DNA from: Haloactinomyces albus
Lineage (GTDB): Bacteria > Actinomycetota > Actinomycetes > Mycobacteriales > Pseudonocardiaceae
Direction of reading: 5' to 3'
Length of the DNA: 64,000 nucleotides
NCBI RefSeq assembly: GCF_031458135.1
Contig: NZ_JAVDXW010000001.1
Coordinates: 2,356,001-2,420,000, forward strand
In this document: positions 25,870 through 37,304 of the stretch, piece by piece
How positions within the stretch are numbered: position 1 is the first letter of the stretch
Layout of the letters: each line of letters begins with the position of its first letter
Translations under genes and position numbers: made by a program
The notes under the pieces: generated by a model
What the model saw: only the letters and a program-made list of their open reading frames with translations
Database searches by the model: none
What the model was told of the DNA's origin: nothing

Positions 25870-26721
25870 ATGAGTGTTGTCGATGCTGCTGTGCCGTCGC
25901 AGTTCACGGGAGTCTGGGACGAGCTCATCGCCGGTCTGGAGGTGGGTTTCTTACTGACGGACGAACGGGGTCAGGTGCTGGCCACCAATGACGCTGCGGC
26001 GGAGCTGATGCGGCTCGACAGATCCGACCTGCTGACGGGTTCTCGACCGAACGGCTGGGTCGTGCGTGACGACACGGGAGCGGCCCTGCCCGACTGGGCG
26101 GATCTGGCCGGTCAGGTTCTGCGTGCGAGAACGCGCTTGTCGACGCCGTTGGTGGTTGCACCGAGCGGGCAGGTGTCGAGCCGGATCTGGGTGGATTACC
26201 AGCCCGTGCGCATGCAAGGGCGGGACAGGGTACTGATGCTGTTGCAGCCGGTGGACACGGGTGTCGCACACAGTCGGGGGTTACTGGACCCGTTGACGGG
26301 ACTGCCGGGCCGTGTGTTGTTACTGGATCGCTTGGAACAGGCACTGGTGCGTTCGCGCATGCGTGGGACGTTGACGACACTGGTGCTCGTCGATATCCGG
26401 CACCTGACTGCTTTCAACCGGGACCACGGCTTCGATCAGGGTGACGAGTTGCTCGGGATACTCGCGGCACGAATCCGTCAGGGCATGTGTGACGAGCACA
26501 CCGTCGCTCGATACGGCGGCGATGAATTCACGGTGGTTGTCGAACATGCGAACGGCACCGGTGCGGAGATCGCCGAACAGGTGCGGAGTTTCGCGGGGCG
26601 GCCCATGCGCATCGGGCACAAGCGGGTACGCCCGAGCCTGAGCGTGTCATGGGTGACCAGCGATGGTCATGCCCCGGTGCATTCGGTCGTGGCCCAGGCA
26701 GAGCGGCAACTCACCCGTTGA
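25870..26721 (+). CDS. PAS-GGDEF protein (putative diguanylate cyclase)
   Basis: A soluble 283-residue protein. Residues about 15-125 form a PAS domain (LEVGFLLTDERGQVLATNDAAAELM). The GGDEF domain starts LLDPLTGLPGRVLLLDRL and keeps the active loop ARYGGDEFTVVVE, but the usual D-x-D-x-FK-x-x-N segment reads VDIRHLTAFNRDHG, so the lysine is lost while the first Asp and the Asn remain. Activity is likely but not certain. Start ATG 25870 with GGGAGG about ten bases upstream. It runs tail to tail with the GGDEF-EAL gene, the stops one base apart. Confidence 0.9.
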   Translation: MSVVDAAVPSQFTGVWDELIAGLEVGFLLTDERGQVLATNDAAAELMRLDRSDLLTGSRPNGWVVRDDTGAALPDWADLAGQVLRARTRLSTPLVVAPSGQVSSRIWVDYQPVRMQGRDRVLMLLQPVDTGVAHSRGLLDPLTGLPGRVLLLDRLEQALVRSRMRGTLTTLVLVDIRHLTAFNRDHGFDQGDELLGILAARIRQGMCDEHTVARYGGDEFTVVVEHANGTGAEIAEQVRSFAGRPMRIGHKRVRPSLSVSWVTSDGHAPVHSVVAQAERQLTR

Positions 26722-26722
26722 G

Positions 26723-28879
26723 TCAACCGAACTCGTCCGTGAGCCGGGAGCGAACCGCCTCGGGCGAACCGGGACGAGCGAAGAACCAGCCCTGCCCGGT
26801 CTCGCATCCGATGTCGGCCAGGCGCTGTGCCTGGGCATGTGTCTCGATGCCCTCGGCGGTGACCGTCAGCCCGAGCGTGTGTGCCAAATCGACGAGTGTG
26901 CTCACGATCTGCGCATTGACCGGATCGGGGCTTTCCGTTTCCCGGAGCCCCTCCATGAACGATCCCGCGATCTTGAGCTCGTGCACCGGCAGGTGCCGTA
27001 GGTAGGTGAGGTTGGAGTAACCGGTGCCGAAGTCGTCGATGGCGATCCGCACGCCCATCCGCGACAGTGCGCGCAGGGCTCCGAGCGGCTCGTCGGCGGT
27101 GCCCATCACGGCGCTTTCGGTGAGTTCGAGTTGCAACTTCGACGGTGGCAACCCGGTCTCTTCCAGAATCTCCGCCACATCCGAGACCAGGCCGGGGTCC
27201 CGGGACTGGCGAACCGCGAGATTGACGCTCACGAACGGTGCCGCCGAGCCGAACTCGTGCTGCCATCGGGTGGCCTGCCAGCATGCGCGCCGGAGCACCC
27301 AGCGTCCCAGCGATACGATCAGCCCGGTTTCCTCGGCCAGGCTGATGAACCGGTCCGGGCCGAGCCGTCCGAGTTCGGGATGCCACCAGCGCACCAGCGC
27401 TTCGACTCCGCTCATCGATTGCTCACGCAGGCCGACCAGGGGTTGGTACTCGACGTAGAACTCGCCGTGCTCCAGAGCGGCGGGCATTCTCGCCGACAGT
27501 TGGAACTGCGCGACCTCGGCTGCGTTGCGTTCGATGTCGAACAACGCCCACTGATTCCTGCCTTCGTCCTTGGCCCAGTAGAGCGTCACGTCGGCGTCGC
27601 GTACGAGTTCGGCCGGTGTCTGACCATCGATGGTCCGTTCCACGATGCCGACACTGGCCATGACCGTCAGCTCGTGTCCCTCGACGCGGACCGGCTCGAC
27701 GAGTGAGTCGAGCACCTGTTCGGCGACCTCGATGGCCTGGTCGACGCCGTCGGAGTCCTCGATCAGGATCACGAACTCGTCCCCGCCCATCCGGGCGATC
27801 AACCGGTCGGATCCCTGGACCGAGGCCGCGAGGCGTTCGGCGACCGCCACCAGCAGACTGTCCCCCACGGGATGCCCCAGGCTGTCGTTGATGGCCTTGA
27901 ACCCGTCGAGATCCATGTAGCACAGCGCGATGCGCTTGCCCGGTGTGCCCTGGAGTGCTTCTCCGAGTCGTTCCAGGAGCAGCGCCCGGTTCGGCAGGCC
28001 GGTCAGCGGATCGTGCAGGGCCTGGTGCCGCAGGCGTTCCTGCAGCATTCTGCGGTCGGTGATGTCCTCCATCATCGCGACCTGGTACAGCGGCAGGCCG
28101 CCCTCGTCCCGCACCAGCGATACGATCAGTTCGGTCCACGACTTGCTGCCGTCGGGCCGGGTGAACGGCTTTTCCACCCGGAACTGCTCCCGATCGCCGC
28201 GCACCAGTTCCTCGTACTGATGCCACACTTCCTCGGGATCCTCCGGGTCCATCAGCTCGTAGACCGTCATGGACTGCAGTTCCTCGCCATTGCGCCCGAC
28301 GATGCGCCGCAACGAGGAGTTCGTCTCCAGAATCCGGCTCTTGGTGTCGGCGATGCCGATGCCGATGGCGGCTTCCGAGAAGATCGCCCGGAACCGGGCC
28401 TCGCTGGTGCGCAGCGCCTGCTCCACCGAGTCCCGGGCATCGAGCACCGCCTGCCGGATGGCTTCCTGCTCGTCGAGTGTCCGGGTGCGTGCGGCCTGGG
28501 TGAATCCCGAGCAGACCGCCGCCTGCACTGCCGAGACCCTGCTGCGCCACGCGGCGGTGTCGTCGAGTCGTAGCAGCGGTAGTATCTTCTCGCCGATCAG
28601 GTCGACGGTGCGTGCGAGAGACTCCGCACCGGTGAAGTGCACCGCCACGAGGTCCGCCCCCACCTTGCGGGCGGCCGTGGTGTCGAACGGTTCACTGGCG
28701 AGGGATTCGAGTAGTTCGTCGGTGTAGTGGCGGAGCCGTTGTTCCACCTCGGCACTGGTCATCGGCACATAACTCGTGCCGACGAGTGCCTCCGCCCAGG
28801 TCGAGGCGAAGCGCTGCCGGTCCGTGTGACTCGCGGACGGTTCGTGAGCGCTCGACACAGGCGCTATCCAGCCGGTCAT
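26723..28879 (-). CDS. PAS-GGDEF-EAL composite c-di-GMP protein with altered EAL site
   Basis: A soluble 718-residue protein. Residues about 1-160 are a helical N-terminal domain, 165-285 a PAS/PAC domain (FRAIFSEAAIGIGIADTKSRILETN), 290-450 GGDEF with intact YMDLDGFKAINDSLGH and RMGGDEF, and 465-710 EAL. The EAL domain keeps EALVRW, NLAVRQ, ELTESAV, IDDFGTGYSNL, AEGIET and GQGWFFARP, but the usual K-I-D is K-I-A (LKIAGSFMEGL), losing one conserved Asp. It therefore looks like a cyclase with a doubtful phosphodiesterase. Similar KLAG/KIAG variants are known to me from actinomycete composite proteins. Confidence 0.94.
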   Translation of the reverse strand: MTGWIAPVSSAHEPSASHTDRQRFASTWAEALVGTSYVPMTSAEVEQRLRHYTDELLESLASEPFDTTAARKVGADLVAVHFTGAESLARTVDLIGEKILPLLRLDDTAAWRSRVSAVQAAVCSGFTQAARTRTLDEQEAIRQAVLDARDSVEQALRTSEARFRAIFSEAAIGIGIADTKSRILETNSSLRRIVGRNGEELQSMTVYELMDPEDPEEVWHQYEELVRGDREQFRVEKPFTRPDGSKSWTELIVSLVRDEGGLPLYQVAMMEDITDRRMLQERLRHQALHDPLTGLPNRALLLERLGEALQGTPGKRIALCYMDLDGFKAINDSLGHPVGDSLLVAVAERLAASVQGSDRLIARMGGDEFVILIEDSDGVDQAIEVAEQVLDSLVEPVRVEGHELTVMASVGIVERTIDGQTPAELVRDADVTLYWAKDEGRNQWALFDIERNAAEVAQFQLSARMPAALEHGEFYVEYQPLVGLREQSMSGVEALVRWWHPELGRLGPDRFISLAEETGLIVSLGRWVLRRACWQATRWQHEFGSAAPFVSVNLAVRQSRDPGLVSDVAEILEETGLPPSKLQLELTESAVMGTADEPLGALRALSRMGVRIAIDDFGTGYSNLTYLRHLPVHELKIAGSFMEGLRETESPDPVNAQIVSTLVDLAHTLGLTVTAEGIETHAQAQRLADIGCETGQGWFFARPGSPEAVRSRLTDEFG

Positions 28880-29090
28880 GCCTGCGGCGCCCTCCGCTCG
28901 TCGTACACGCCTGCGTCAGGTACGCCCGGAGCATACGGCCGGGGACACCTGGAGGTCGAACATGAGTCCTGAACACCACCCAGGGTAGTGAGAAGGTGTG
29001 TTCTCTGCCGCACCGGCAGCGCGCGGGCACCGTGCCCGGCGTGCCGGTCCGGCCGCCGGGCACGTCCTCGTAAACGCCTCGGAAGCGAAC

Positions 29091-31507
<2,417 letters not shown>

Positions 31508-31511
<4 letters not shown>

Positions 31512-32224
31512 GCTGCCACCAGTGCGTCGAGGGCGGACAGGAACATGCCGAGACCGTCGTCGGTGGGACCGGTCAGCGGATCGATCGCGTGCTCGGGGTG
31601 CGGCATCAGGCCGGCCACCCGGCCGCGCGCGTCGGTGATGCCTGCGATGTCGCGCGCAGAACCGTTGGGATTGCCCTCGACGTAGCGCAGCAGCACACGG
31701 CCCTCGCCTTCGAGTTCGTCGAGGGTCGCCTTGTCGGCCATGTAGGAGCCTTCACCGTGCTTGACCGGGATGAGCAGCTCGGCACCGGGTTCGTAACGGG
31801 TGGTCCACAGGCTGGTGGTGTTCTCCATGGTGAGCCACTGGTCGCGACAGACGTAGTGCAGTCCGGCATTGCGGGTCAGTGCCCCGGGCAGCAGCCCGGA
31901 TTCGCACAGCACCTGGAAGCCGTTGCAGACTCCCAGAACCGGCAGCCCCCTGTTCGCGGCCTCCACCAGTGCGGTCATCACCGGCGAGAACTTCGCGATG
32001 GCGCCGCAGCGCAGGTAGTCACCGTAGGAGAACCCACCGGGCACGATGACGGCGTCGACGCCGTGCAGGTCGTCGTCGCCGTGCCACAGCGCGACGGCCT
32101 GGGCGCCTGCGCGGCGCACCGCGCGCTGGGCGTCCACGTCGTCCAGCGTGCCGGGAAAGGTGATGATGCCGATCCGTGCACCGGCGGCGCCGGTGGTGGT
32201 CTCGGTGGTGACAGGGGCGCTCAT
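31508..32224 (-). CDS. purQ: Phosphoribosylformylglycinamidine synthase subunit I (glutaminase)
   Basis: A 238-residue class I glutamine amidotransferase that feeds ammonia to PurL. The nucleophile Cys is in [13 protein letters not shown]; the His/Glu pair is in [12 protein letters not shown] near the C-terminus. [17 protein letters not shown] and [23 protein letters not shown] are typical. About 15 extra Thr/Ala residues precede the core. It overlaps purS and purL by four bases each. Confidence 0.97.
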
Positions 32225-32460
32225 GAGTCGACCCTGCGCACGGTCCAGTCCTCGATCACGGGGTTGGCCAGCATCGTCTCGGCGATCTTGGCCAGCGTCT
32301 CGTCGTCGACGGAGTCGGCGACCTCCAGTTCGAAACGCTTCCCCTGGCGGACTTCGGAGATTCCGTCGAAGCCCAGACGCGGCAGGGCACCTGCCACCGC
32401 CTGTCCTTGTGGATCGAGGATCTCCTGTTTCGGCATGACGTCGACAACGACTCGGGCCAC
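32221..32460 (-). CDS. purS: Phosphoribosylformylglycinamidine synthase subunit PurS
   Basis: A 79-residue protein that bridges PurQ and PurL. It reads [22 protein letters not shown] and then [21 protein letters not shown], as expected for PurS. The GTG at 32460 is the start, with GGGAG nine bases upstream; the much longer open frame beyond it is not translated. It is the first gene of the purSQL operon (four-base overlap with purQ). Confidence 0.93.
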   Translation of the reverse strand: MARVVVDVMPKQEILDPQGQAVAGALPRLGFDGISEVRQGKRFELEVADSVDDETLAKIAETMLANPVIEDWTVRRVDS

Positions 32461-32487
32461 GGGCGCTGCTCCCGGTTTCCGTGCAGA

Positions 32488-32527
32488 TTCACTGCGCACG
32501 CGCGGAAATACCACGTACGGCAGTGAA
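32488..32527. promoter_or_regulatory. Inverted repeat upstream of purS
   Basis: TTCACTGC (32488-32495) and GCAGTGAA (32520-32527) form a perfect 8-bp inverted repeat in the region between purS and the divergent YqeB-like gene. It may be an operator or a leader hairpin of the purSQL transcript. It does not match a purine riboswitch. Confidence 0.35.
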
Positions 32528-32623
32528 TGGCCAGCAGTACGCCAAAAGGGTAACTGACCTGCGCGTTCAGCTCGGTCCACAGGGTGCCCGGTGCGGTATA
32601 GGTCACGTTGGGAGCGGTGCTCG

Positions 32624-33076
32624 ATGTGCGTGCCGTTCGCGGAAAGAGTTGAAAAACCGAGCGCTCGCTCTAATAATGACGAGCTTGGTTTCCGGGGAGT
32701 CGATACACCGGCGGAGACGGTCGTGCGGGATCCGGCATGGTCGCGGTACGGCGCGTGGGTCGTTTGCCCGCTGCTGGGCGCGGGGCTCCTGTTGTTGCTC
32801 AACTTCCTTTCCGGCCGGCTGGCGTCGACGTCCTGGATGCCGTGGCAGCCGGCGTTCGAGCTGGCCTCCTCCGTACCGGAGCCGTGGGCGGTGCCCGACA
32901 CTCCCGCCCTCGATTCCGGTGCCAACGCCGTGTTCGCGGATCGCCGACGGGCCTTGGACGAGGACAGGAGCGGTGACGCGGCCGCGCTGCGTACCGAACT
33001 CGGCAATATGGGGGTCGTCGTGCGTGATGGGAAGAAGCGCCAGTACTGGCGCCGTACCTCGGACAGCTCGGGTTGA
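32624..33076 (+). CDS. YqeB-like membrane protein, apparently internally shortened
   Basis: A protein of about 150 residues. The middle has a membrane helix and following segment (YGAWVVCPLLGAGLLLLLNFL then SWMPWQPAFELASSVPEPW); the end (SGANAVFADRRRALDEDRS, then AAALRTELGNMGVVVRDGKKRQYWRR) resembles the C-terminal helical hairpin of cysteinyl-tRNA synthetase, as in YqeB proteins. From memory full-length YqeB relatives are about 240 residues, with a second helix and a cytoplasmic domain between these parts; here they are joined directly, suggesting an in-frame deletion. ATG 32624 has GGGAG upstream. Function unknown. Confidence 0.6.
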   Translation: MCVPFAERVEKPSARSNNDELGFRGVDTPAETVVRDPAWSRYGAWVVCPLLGAGLLLLLNFLSGRLASTSWMPWQPAFELASSVPEPWAVPDTPALDSGANAVFADRRRALDEDRSGDAAALRTELGNMGVVVRDGKKRQYWRRTSDSSG

Positions 33077-33090
33077 GGCATGCTCGGGGT

Positions 33091-33116
33091 GTGGCGGTTC
33101 CGCGCGAAATCGCCAC
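33091..33116. promoter_or_regulatory. Imperfect 26-bp palindrome between YqeB-like and TetR genes
   Basis: GTGGCGGTTCCGC and GCGAAATCGCCAC pair with two mismatches in 13. It lies 15 bases after the YqeB-like stop and 48 bases before the TetR start, so it could end one transcript or be the TetR operator. Its centre, TTCCGCGCGAAA, is one base away from the TTTCGCGCGAAA core found elsewhere in the window. Confidence 0.4.
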
Positions 33117-33163
33117 CGCGACGACATCGAATCAGCGTCCCCCGATGACAGGTATCAAGACTC

Positions 33164-33772
33164 ATGCGCACTGTCGATCCCGCCAAGCACGAGGCCAAGC
33201 GCCGCCACATCATCGAATCGGCGGCCTCCTGTTTCGCGCGGGCGGGTTTCGACAAGACAACCGTGGCCGACATCTGCACGGCGGCCGGGATCAGTTCGGG
33301 CAGTCTCTTCCATTACTTCCCCTCCAAACGCGCGGTGTTCACGGCGATCTTCGAGCAGGACGGTCGGGACAATGCCGAGCGGCTGGCGGCGGCTGTCGAT
33401 TCCGACGACCCCTGGGGCGCTGTCCTCGAGCAGGTCGAGTACATGGCTCGCTCCCTCGCAGACCCCGAAGCAGCGGGGCTCGCGTTCGAGGTGGTCGCGC
33501 AGGCCGGCCGTGATTCGGAGCTGGCCGAACTGGTGACGCGCGACGACCGTGAGGTCCGCGAGAAGCTGGCCGTCCTGCTGCGCCGAGCCGCGCAGCAGGG
33601 ACAGATCGACGCTTCGATCGAACCGGCCACGGCGGCCACCTGGGTGGTGGGGCTGGTCGATGCGCTGTACACCCGAGCGGGAGCGGATTCGGAGTTCGCA
33701 CCGGCCGAGCAGTTGGGCACGCTGCGTCTGATCCTGGCCGGGTTCTTGCGGGCCGAGTCGCGTTCACCCTGA
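33164..33772 (+). CDS. TetR-family transcriptional regulator
   Basis: A 202-residue regulator with a textbook TetR HTH: HIIESAASCFARAGFDKTTVADICTAAGISSGSLFHYFPSKRAVF. The ligand-binding half is helical with no recognisable signature. It is followed 45 bases later by the reductase gene on the same strand, which it may control, and preceded by an imperfect palindrome at 33091-33116. Confidence 0.93.
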   Translation: MRTVDPAKHEAKRRHIIESAASCFARAGFDKTTVADICTAAGISSGSLFHYFPSKRAVFTAIFEQDGRDNAERLAAAVDSDDPWGAVLEQVEYMARSLADPEAAGLAFEVVAQAGRDSELAELVTRDDREVREKLAVLLRRAAQQGQIDASIEPATAATWVVGLVDALYTRAGADSEFAPAEQLGTLRLILAGFLRAESRSP

Positions 33773-33817
33773 GCGAGATCGCTCGCCTCCTGCCGCGGGA
33801 ATGGCGAGAGTGGCCGC

Positions 33818-34846
33818 ATGCGACTTCTGGTGTTGGGTGGTACGGGATTTCTTTCCGGAGCGGTGGCTGCCGAGGCGGTCTCGCGTGGCCACGATGTGGT
33901 ATGCGCGGCGCGTGGGCGGTCGGGGTCGGTTCCCGATGGTGCGAGGCTGGTCGCGGTGGACCGGGACGAGCCTGGTGCGCTCGATGTGCTGGGCGGAGAA
34001 CGCTTCGACGACGTCGTCGACGTGGCGAACGTGTCGCTTCCCGGAGGCGTGCCCCGCGTGTCGCTTCCCTGGATCGCCGAGGCGCTGCGCGTGCTCGGAG
34101 CGAACGCCGGGCACTGGGCGTTCGTCTCGACGATCAATGTCTACGCCGATACCGCGACGCCGGGACAGCGGCCGGGATCGCCGCTGCTGGAACCGAGGGA
34201 GCAGGAGACGGAGTCGACCCCGGAGACTTATGGGGCCGTCAAGGTCGCTGGGGAGAACGCCGTCCGTGCAGCGATGGGTGAGAAGGCCTTCGTCGTCCGG
34301 CCGGGGCTGATCGTCGGTCCCGGGGATACCCAGGACCGCTTCGGGTACTGGCCGGTGCGTTTCGCTCGCGGTGGTCGGGTCGTCGTGCCGAACGCACCGA
34401 ACCAGCCGTTCCAGCACATCGATGTCCGCGATCTCGCCGCGTGGATCGTCGACGCCGGTGAGCAGCGGATGGCGGGAACCTTCGATGCTGTCAGCCTGCC
34501 GACGAAGCTCGGGCCGCTGCTGGACGAGATCGCCGGACTCACGGCTGCCGAGGACACCGAGATCGTGCGAGTGCGGCCCGAGACGTTGGCCGAGGTGGAA
34601 ATCAATCCGTGGGGTGGTCCGAAGTCGATGCCGCTGTGGCTGCCCGAGACGCACCACGGACTCACCGCGCACGACGCCACGGCATCCCTGGAAGCCGGGC
34701 TGAGGATTCGCCCGCTCGCCGACACCGTCACGGCCGTGCTGGAGCACGAACGCACCCTCGGACTCGATCGCCCGCGCGAGGCCGGGCTCACCCCCGACGA
34801 GGAGGCCGAGGTGCTCGCGTTCACCTCCGGAAACTCAGCGCACTGA
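33818..34846 (+). CDS. NAD-dependent epimerase/reductase family protein (SDR extended)
   Basis: A 342-residue Rossmann protein. The cofactor loop is LLVLGGTGFLSGAVAAEA; FVSTINVYAD, a YGAVKVAGENAV catalytic Tyr/Lys pair and RPGLIVGPGDTQDRFGYWPVR follow. It resembles the reductase/sugar-epimerase group common beside TetR genes in actinomycetes; substrate unknown. Its last 12 bases overlap the end of the convergent MaoC dehydratase gene. Confidence 0.9.
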   Translation: MRLLVLGGTGFLSGAVAAEAVSRGHDVVCAARGRSGSVPDGARLVAVDRDEPGALDVLGGERFDDVVDVANVSLPGGVPRVSLPWIAEALRVLGANAGHWAFVSTINVYADTATPGQRPGSPLLEPREQETESTPETYGAVKVAGENAVRAAMGEKAFVVRPGLIVGPGDTQDRFGYWPVRFARGGRVVVPNAPNQPFQHIDVRDLAAWIVDAGEQRMAGTFDAVSLPTKLGPLLDEIAGLTAAEDTEIVRVRPETLAEVEINPWGGPKSMPLWLPETHHGLTAHDATASLEAGLRIRPLADTVTAVLEHERTLGLDRPREAGLTPDEEAEVLAFTSGNSAH

Positions 34847-35692
34847 ACCGCGCAGGTGGAGCTTGCCGGAGCGGGAGTGCAGCGCGAAGTCCCTCCCCCT
34901 GCCATCGCCCTGCCCGGTGGCCCGCTCGGTGAACTCGACCGTGGAGGGCAGCAGCACCGGCTTGGCGAACTCGACTTCTACCGTGCAGGCCTCCGGCAGG
35001 CGTCCCTCGAACGCCGCCAGGCAGCGCGCCTTCGACCACATGCCGTGCGCGATCGCGCGGGGGAAGCCGAATGCCTTGGCCGTCAGCGGGTGCAGGTGGA
35101 TCGGGTTGCGGTCCCCCGACACCGCCGCGTAGCGGCGCCCCAGGTCTCCGGGGAGCTGCCACGTCGCAGTGGGTGCTCCCGCCTCGATCGCCGCGGTCCG
35201 CTCGGATTTCGCGGCCGACTCGTCCGGCTTGCCGCGACGCAGGTAGGTGCTGCTCTCGGTCCACACCGTCTCACTACCCGCACTGGTTTCGGTGACGACG
35301 TCGAACTGGCTGCCCTTGGGATGCGGCCGCAGGTCGGACAGGTACACCCGCTGAGTCGGTGACTCGGTCACCAGCAGCGGCCGGTGTTGAGTGATCGTGT
35401 TCGCCACGTGCACCAGCCCGACCAGTGGGAACGGGAAGCCGGGGTCGGTCATCAGGCGCACCGCCGTGCCGAAGGACAGGATGTGCGGATACGTCATGGG
35501 CAGCTCGTCACGCAGCCCGAAGCCGCACATCCGGTTGTACTCGGCCAGGTGCTCTCGGTCGACGGTGATGTCCCGGCGCACGTACTCGGTGTCCGGCAAC
35601 TCGCCACCACCGCGCCGGCTCGGCGTCGTCGCCACCGCCTTCAGGTACAGCGCTGCCAGGTTCGGGGCGCTGCTCAACTCGGTTGCCCGCAT
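34835..35692 (-). CDS. MaoC-like (3R)-hydroxyacyl dehydratase
   Basis: A 285-residue double hot-dog protein. The hydratase 2 motif sits in the C-terminal half: RRYAAVSGDRNPIHLHPLTAKAFGFPRAIAHGMW (Asp and His catalytic). The N-terminal half has MTYPHILSFGTAVRLM and GLVHVANTITQHRPL. It starts one base after the fabG4 stop (TGAGATG), so both are co-translated. In M. tuberculosis htdX (Rv0241c) follows fabG4 (Rv0242c) in the same order. Together they would handle the dehydration and reduction steps on fatty acyl thioesters. Confidence 0.93.
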   Translation of the reverse strand: MRATELSSAPNLAALYLKAVATTPSRRGGGELPDTEYVRRDITVDREHLAEYNRMCGFGLRDELPMTYPHILSFGTAVRLMTDPGFPFPLVGLVHVANTITQHRPLLVTESPTQRVYLSDLRPHPKGSQFDVVTETSAGSETVWTESSTYLRRGKPDESAAKSERTAAIEAGAPTATWQLPGDLGRRYAAVSGDRNPIHLHPLTAKAFGFPRAIAHGMWSKARCLAAFEGRLPEACTVEVEFAKPVLLPSTVEFTERATGQGDGRGRDFALHSRSGKLHLRGSVR

Positions 35693-35693
35693 C

Positions 35694-37031
35694 TCACGCT
35701 CCCAGCAGGCTCTGCCCGCAGACCCGGACGACATTGCCGTTCACGCCGCCGGACGCGGGGTTGGCGTACCAGGCGATGGTTTCGGCCACGTCGATCGGCA
35801 GGCCGCCCTGGGACAGGCTGTTCATGCGTCTGCCCGCCTCACGCACCACCATCGGAATCGACGCGGTCATCGCGGTTTCGATGAAGCCGGGCGCCACGGC
35901 GTTGATCGTCACGCCGCGTTCGGCCGCACGGGACGCGAGTCCCTGTACGTGGCCGATCACCCCGGCCTTGGACGTGGCGTAGTTGGCCTGGCCCACGTTG
36001 CCCGCGATACCGGCGATCGAGGAGACACCGATCAGTCGTCCGTTTTCGCGCAGCGGTGACGAGTCGGTGAGCAGTGCTTCGTTGATGCGCTCCTGGGCTC
36101 GCAGATTCACCGCGATCGTCGAGTCCCACTGCTGCTCGGTCATCCGGGCCAGTGTCTTGTCGCGGGTGATCCCGGCGTTGTGCACGACCACGTCGAGACC
36201 GTCATGGCGCTCGGTGAAGTGCTCGATGATGTGCTGTGACGCGTCCTCGGCGGTGATGTCGAGTTGCAGGGCCGAGCCACCGATGCGGTTGGCCACGCGC
36301 GCCAGGTCCTCGCCCTGCGCGGGAACATCCAGGCACACCACGTGGGCGCCGTCGCGGGCGAGTGTTTCGGCGATCGACTCGCCGATGCCACGGGAGGCGC
36401 CGGTGACCAGAGCGACCTTGCCGCGCAGCGGATGGGCGCGGTCGGTGTGCGGCACGTCGGCTGCTCCGACACGGACGACCTGCCCGGACACGAAGGCCGA
36501 CTTCGGTGCGAGCAGGAACCGCAGTGTCGAGTCGATCGCGTCCTCGGCGCCCTGGGAGACGTAGACGAGCTGGGCGGTCGCGGCCCGCTTGAGCTCCTTG
36601 CCCGTGGTGCGGACGAAGCCCTCCAGTGCGCGCTGCGCGGTCCGCTCGGCGGGGTCGGTGATTTCCTCGGGCGGTGTGCCCAGCACGATCACCCGGCCGC
36701 CGGTGTCCACCTGGCGGATCGAGGGGCTGAAGAACGCGTGCAACTGCCGCAGCTGGTCACTGGCGGTGATGCCGGTGGCATCGAAGATGAGCGCCGCGTA
36801 GCTGGTGTCCTCGGCGCGGGAATCCGTGACCTGCGCGGGGAGTTCCTCGAGTGTGCCCGCCACGGCCTTGCCCAGTCGTGAGTTCTCGGCAGCCGACGAC
36901 AGCACCGGTCCCGACACGACGGGGTCGCCCGTGCGATGACGACGCAGCGGGGTGGGAGTCGGCAGCCCGAGCCACCGGGCGAGCTGACGTCCGATTCCGG
37001 AGGAGGTGAGCTGCTGGTACAGATCGTCCAT
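35694..37031 (-). CDS. fabG4: High-molecular-weight 3-oxoacyl-[ACP/CoA] reductase (FabG4 type)
   Basis: A 445-residue two-domain SDR. Residues 1-200 are a flavodoxin-like N-terminal domain (MDDLYQQLTSSGIGRQLARWLGLP, GRVIVLGTPPEE). Residues about 205-445 are the reductase: VALVTGASRGIGESIAETLA, VVHNAGITRDKTLARM, ISSIAG-type Ser and the YATSK catalytic Tyr/Lys. The double-domain form matches mycobacterial FabG4, an NADH-linked keto-reductase. It is divergent from fadA2 across a 273-bp spacer with a TACC-centred dyad, exactly as Rv0242c/Rv0243. Confidence 0.95.
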   Translation of the reverse strand: MDDLYQQLTSSGIGRQLARWLGLPTPTPLRRHRTGDPVVSGPVLSSAAENSRLGKAVAGTLEELPAQVTDSRAEDTSYAALIFDATGITASDQLRQLHAFFSPSIRQVDTGGRVIVLGTPPEEITDPAERTAQRALEGFVRTTGKELKRAATAQLVYVSQGAEDAIDSTLRFLLAPKSAFVSGQVVRVGAADVPHTDRAHPLRGKVALVTGASRGIGESIAETLARDGAHVVCLDVPAQGEDLARVANRIGGSALQLDITAEDASQHIIEHFTERHDGLDVVVHNAGITRDKTLARMTEQQWDSTIAVNLRAQERINEALLTDSSPLRENGRLIGVSSIAGIAGNVGQANYATSKAGVIGHVQGLASRAAERGVTINAVAPGFIETAMTASIPMVVREAGRRMNSLSQGGLPIDVAETIAWYANPASGGVNGNVVRVCGQSLLGA

Positions 37032-37074
37032 GGTCTCTCCTGAGGGGCTCGTAGCACGGCACTCGACGCATAAG

Positions 37075-37088
37075 CTACCCGCCGGTAG
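37075..37088. promoter_or_regulatory. Dyad CTACCCGCCGGTAG between fabG4 and fadA2
   Basis: CTACC-CGCC-GGTAG is a nearly perfect 14-bp inverted repeat, 44 bases upstream of fabG4 in the divergent promoter region. It shares the length, spacing and GGTA half-site of the TTACTCGTCGGTAA sites ahead of the other fatty-acid genes, with C/G in place of the outer T/A. Confidence 0.5.
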
Positions 37089-37208
37089 GTTAAGGAGGCG
37101 AGATGGACCACACTATCCGGGTGGGGTTCCTCGTCGGGGGACGTAGCCACCGGCCCGGCCTGCACGGCCACGCTCGACTCGAACGGCCACACTCGGACAA
37201 CGGGCAGG

Positions 37209-37244
37209 GCTCGTGCGAGAACGGGCGCTCGTGCGAGAACGGGC
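37209..37244. repeat. Tandem 18-bp duplication in the fadA2 leader
   Basis: GCTCGTGCGAGAACGGGC is present twice back to back (37209-37226, 37227-37244) with no mismatch. Each unit contains the small dyad CTCG-TG-CGAG. It lies 61 bases before fadA2 and may be a regulatory repeat or a simple replication slip. Confidence 0.7.
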
Positions 37245-37304
37245 CCGGAACGGATCAAGCCACACCGGCCACACCTGTACACAGATCAGCCGAGGGAGTC
37301 GGGC

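Noticed and set aside
32461-32623. Purine riboswitch ahead of purSQL
   Set aside because: Only an 8-bp inverted repeat is present; no conserved purine-aptamer loops.
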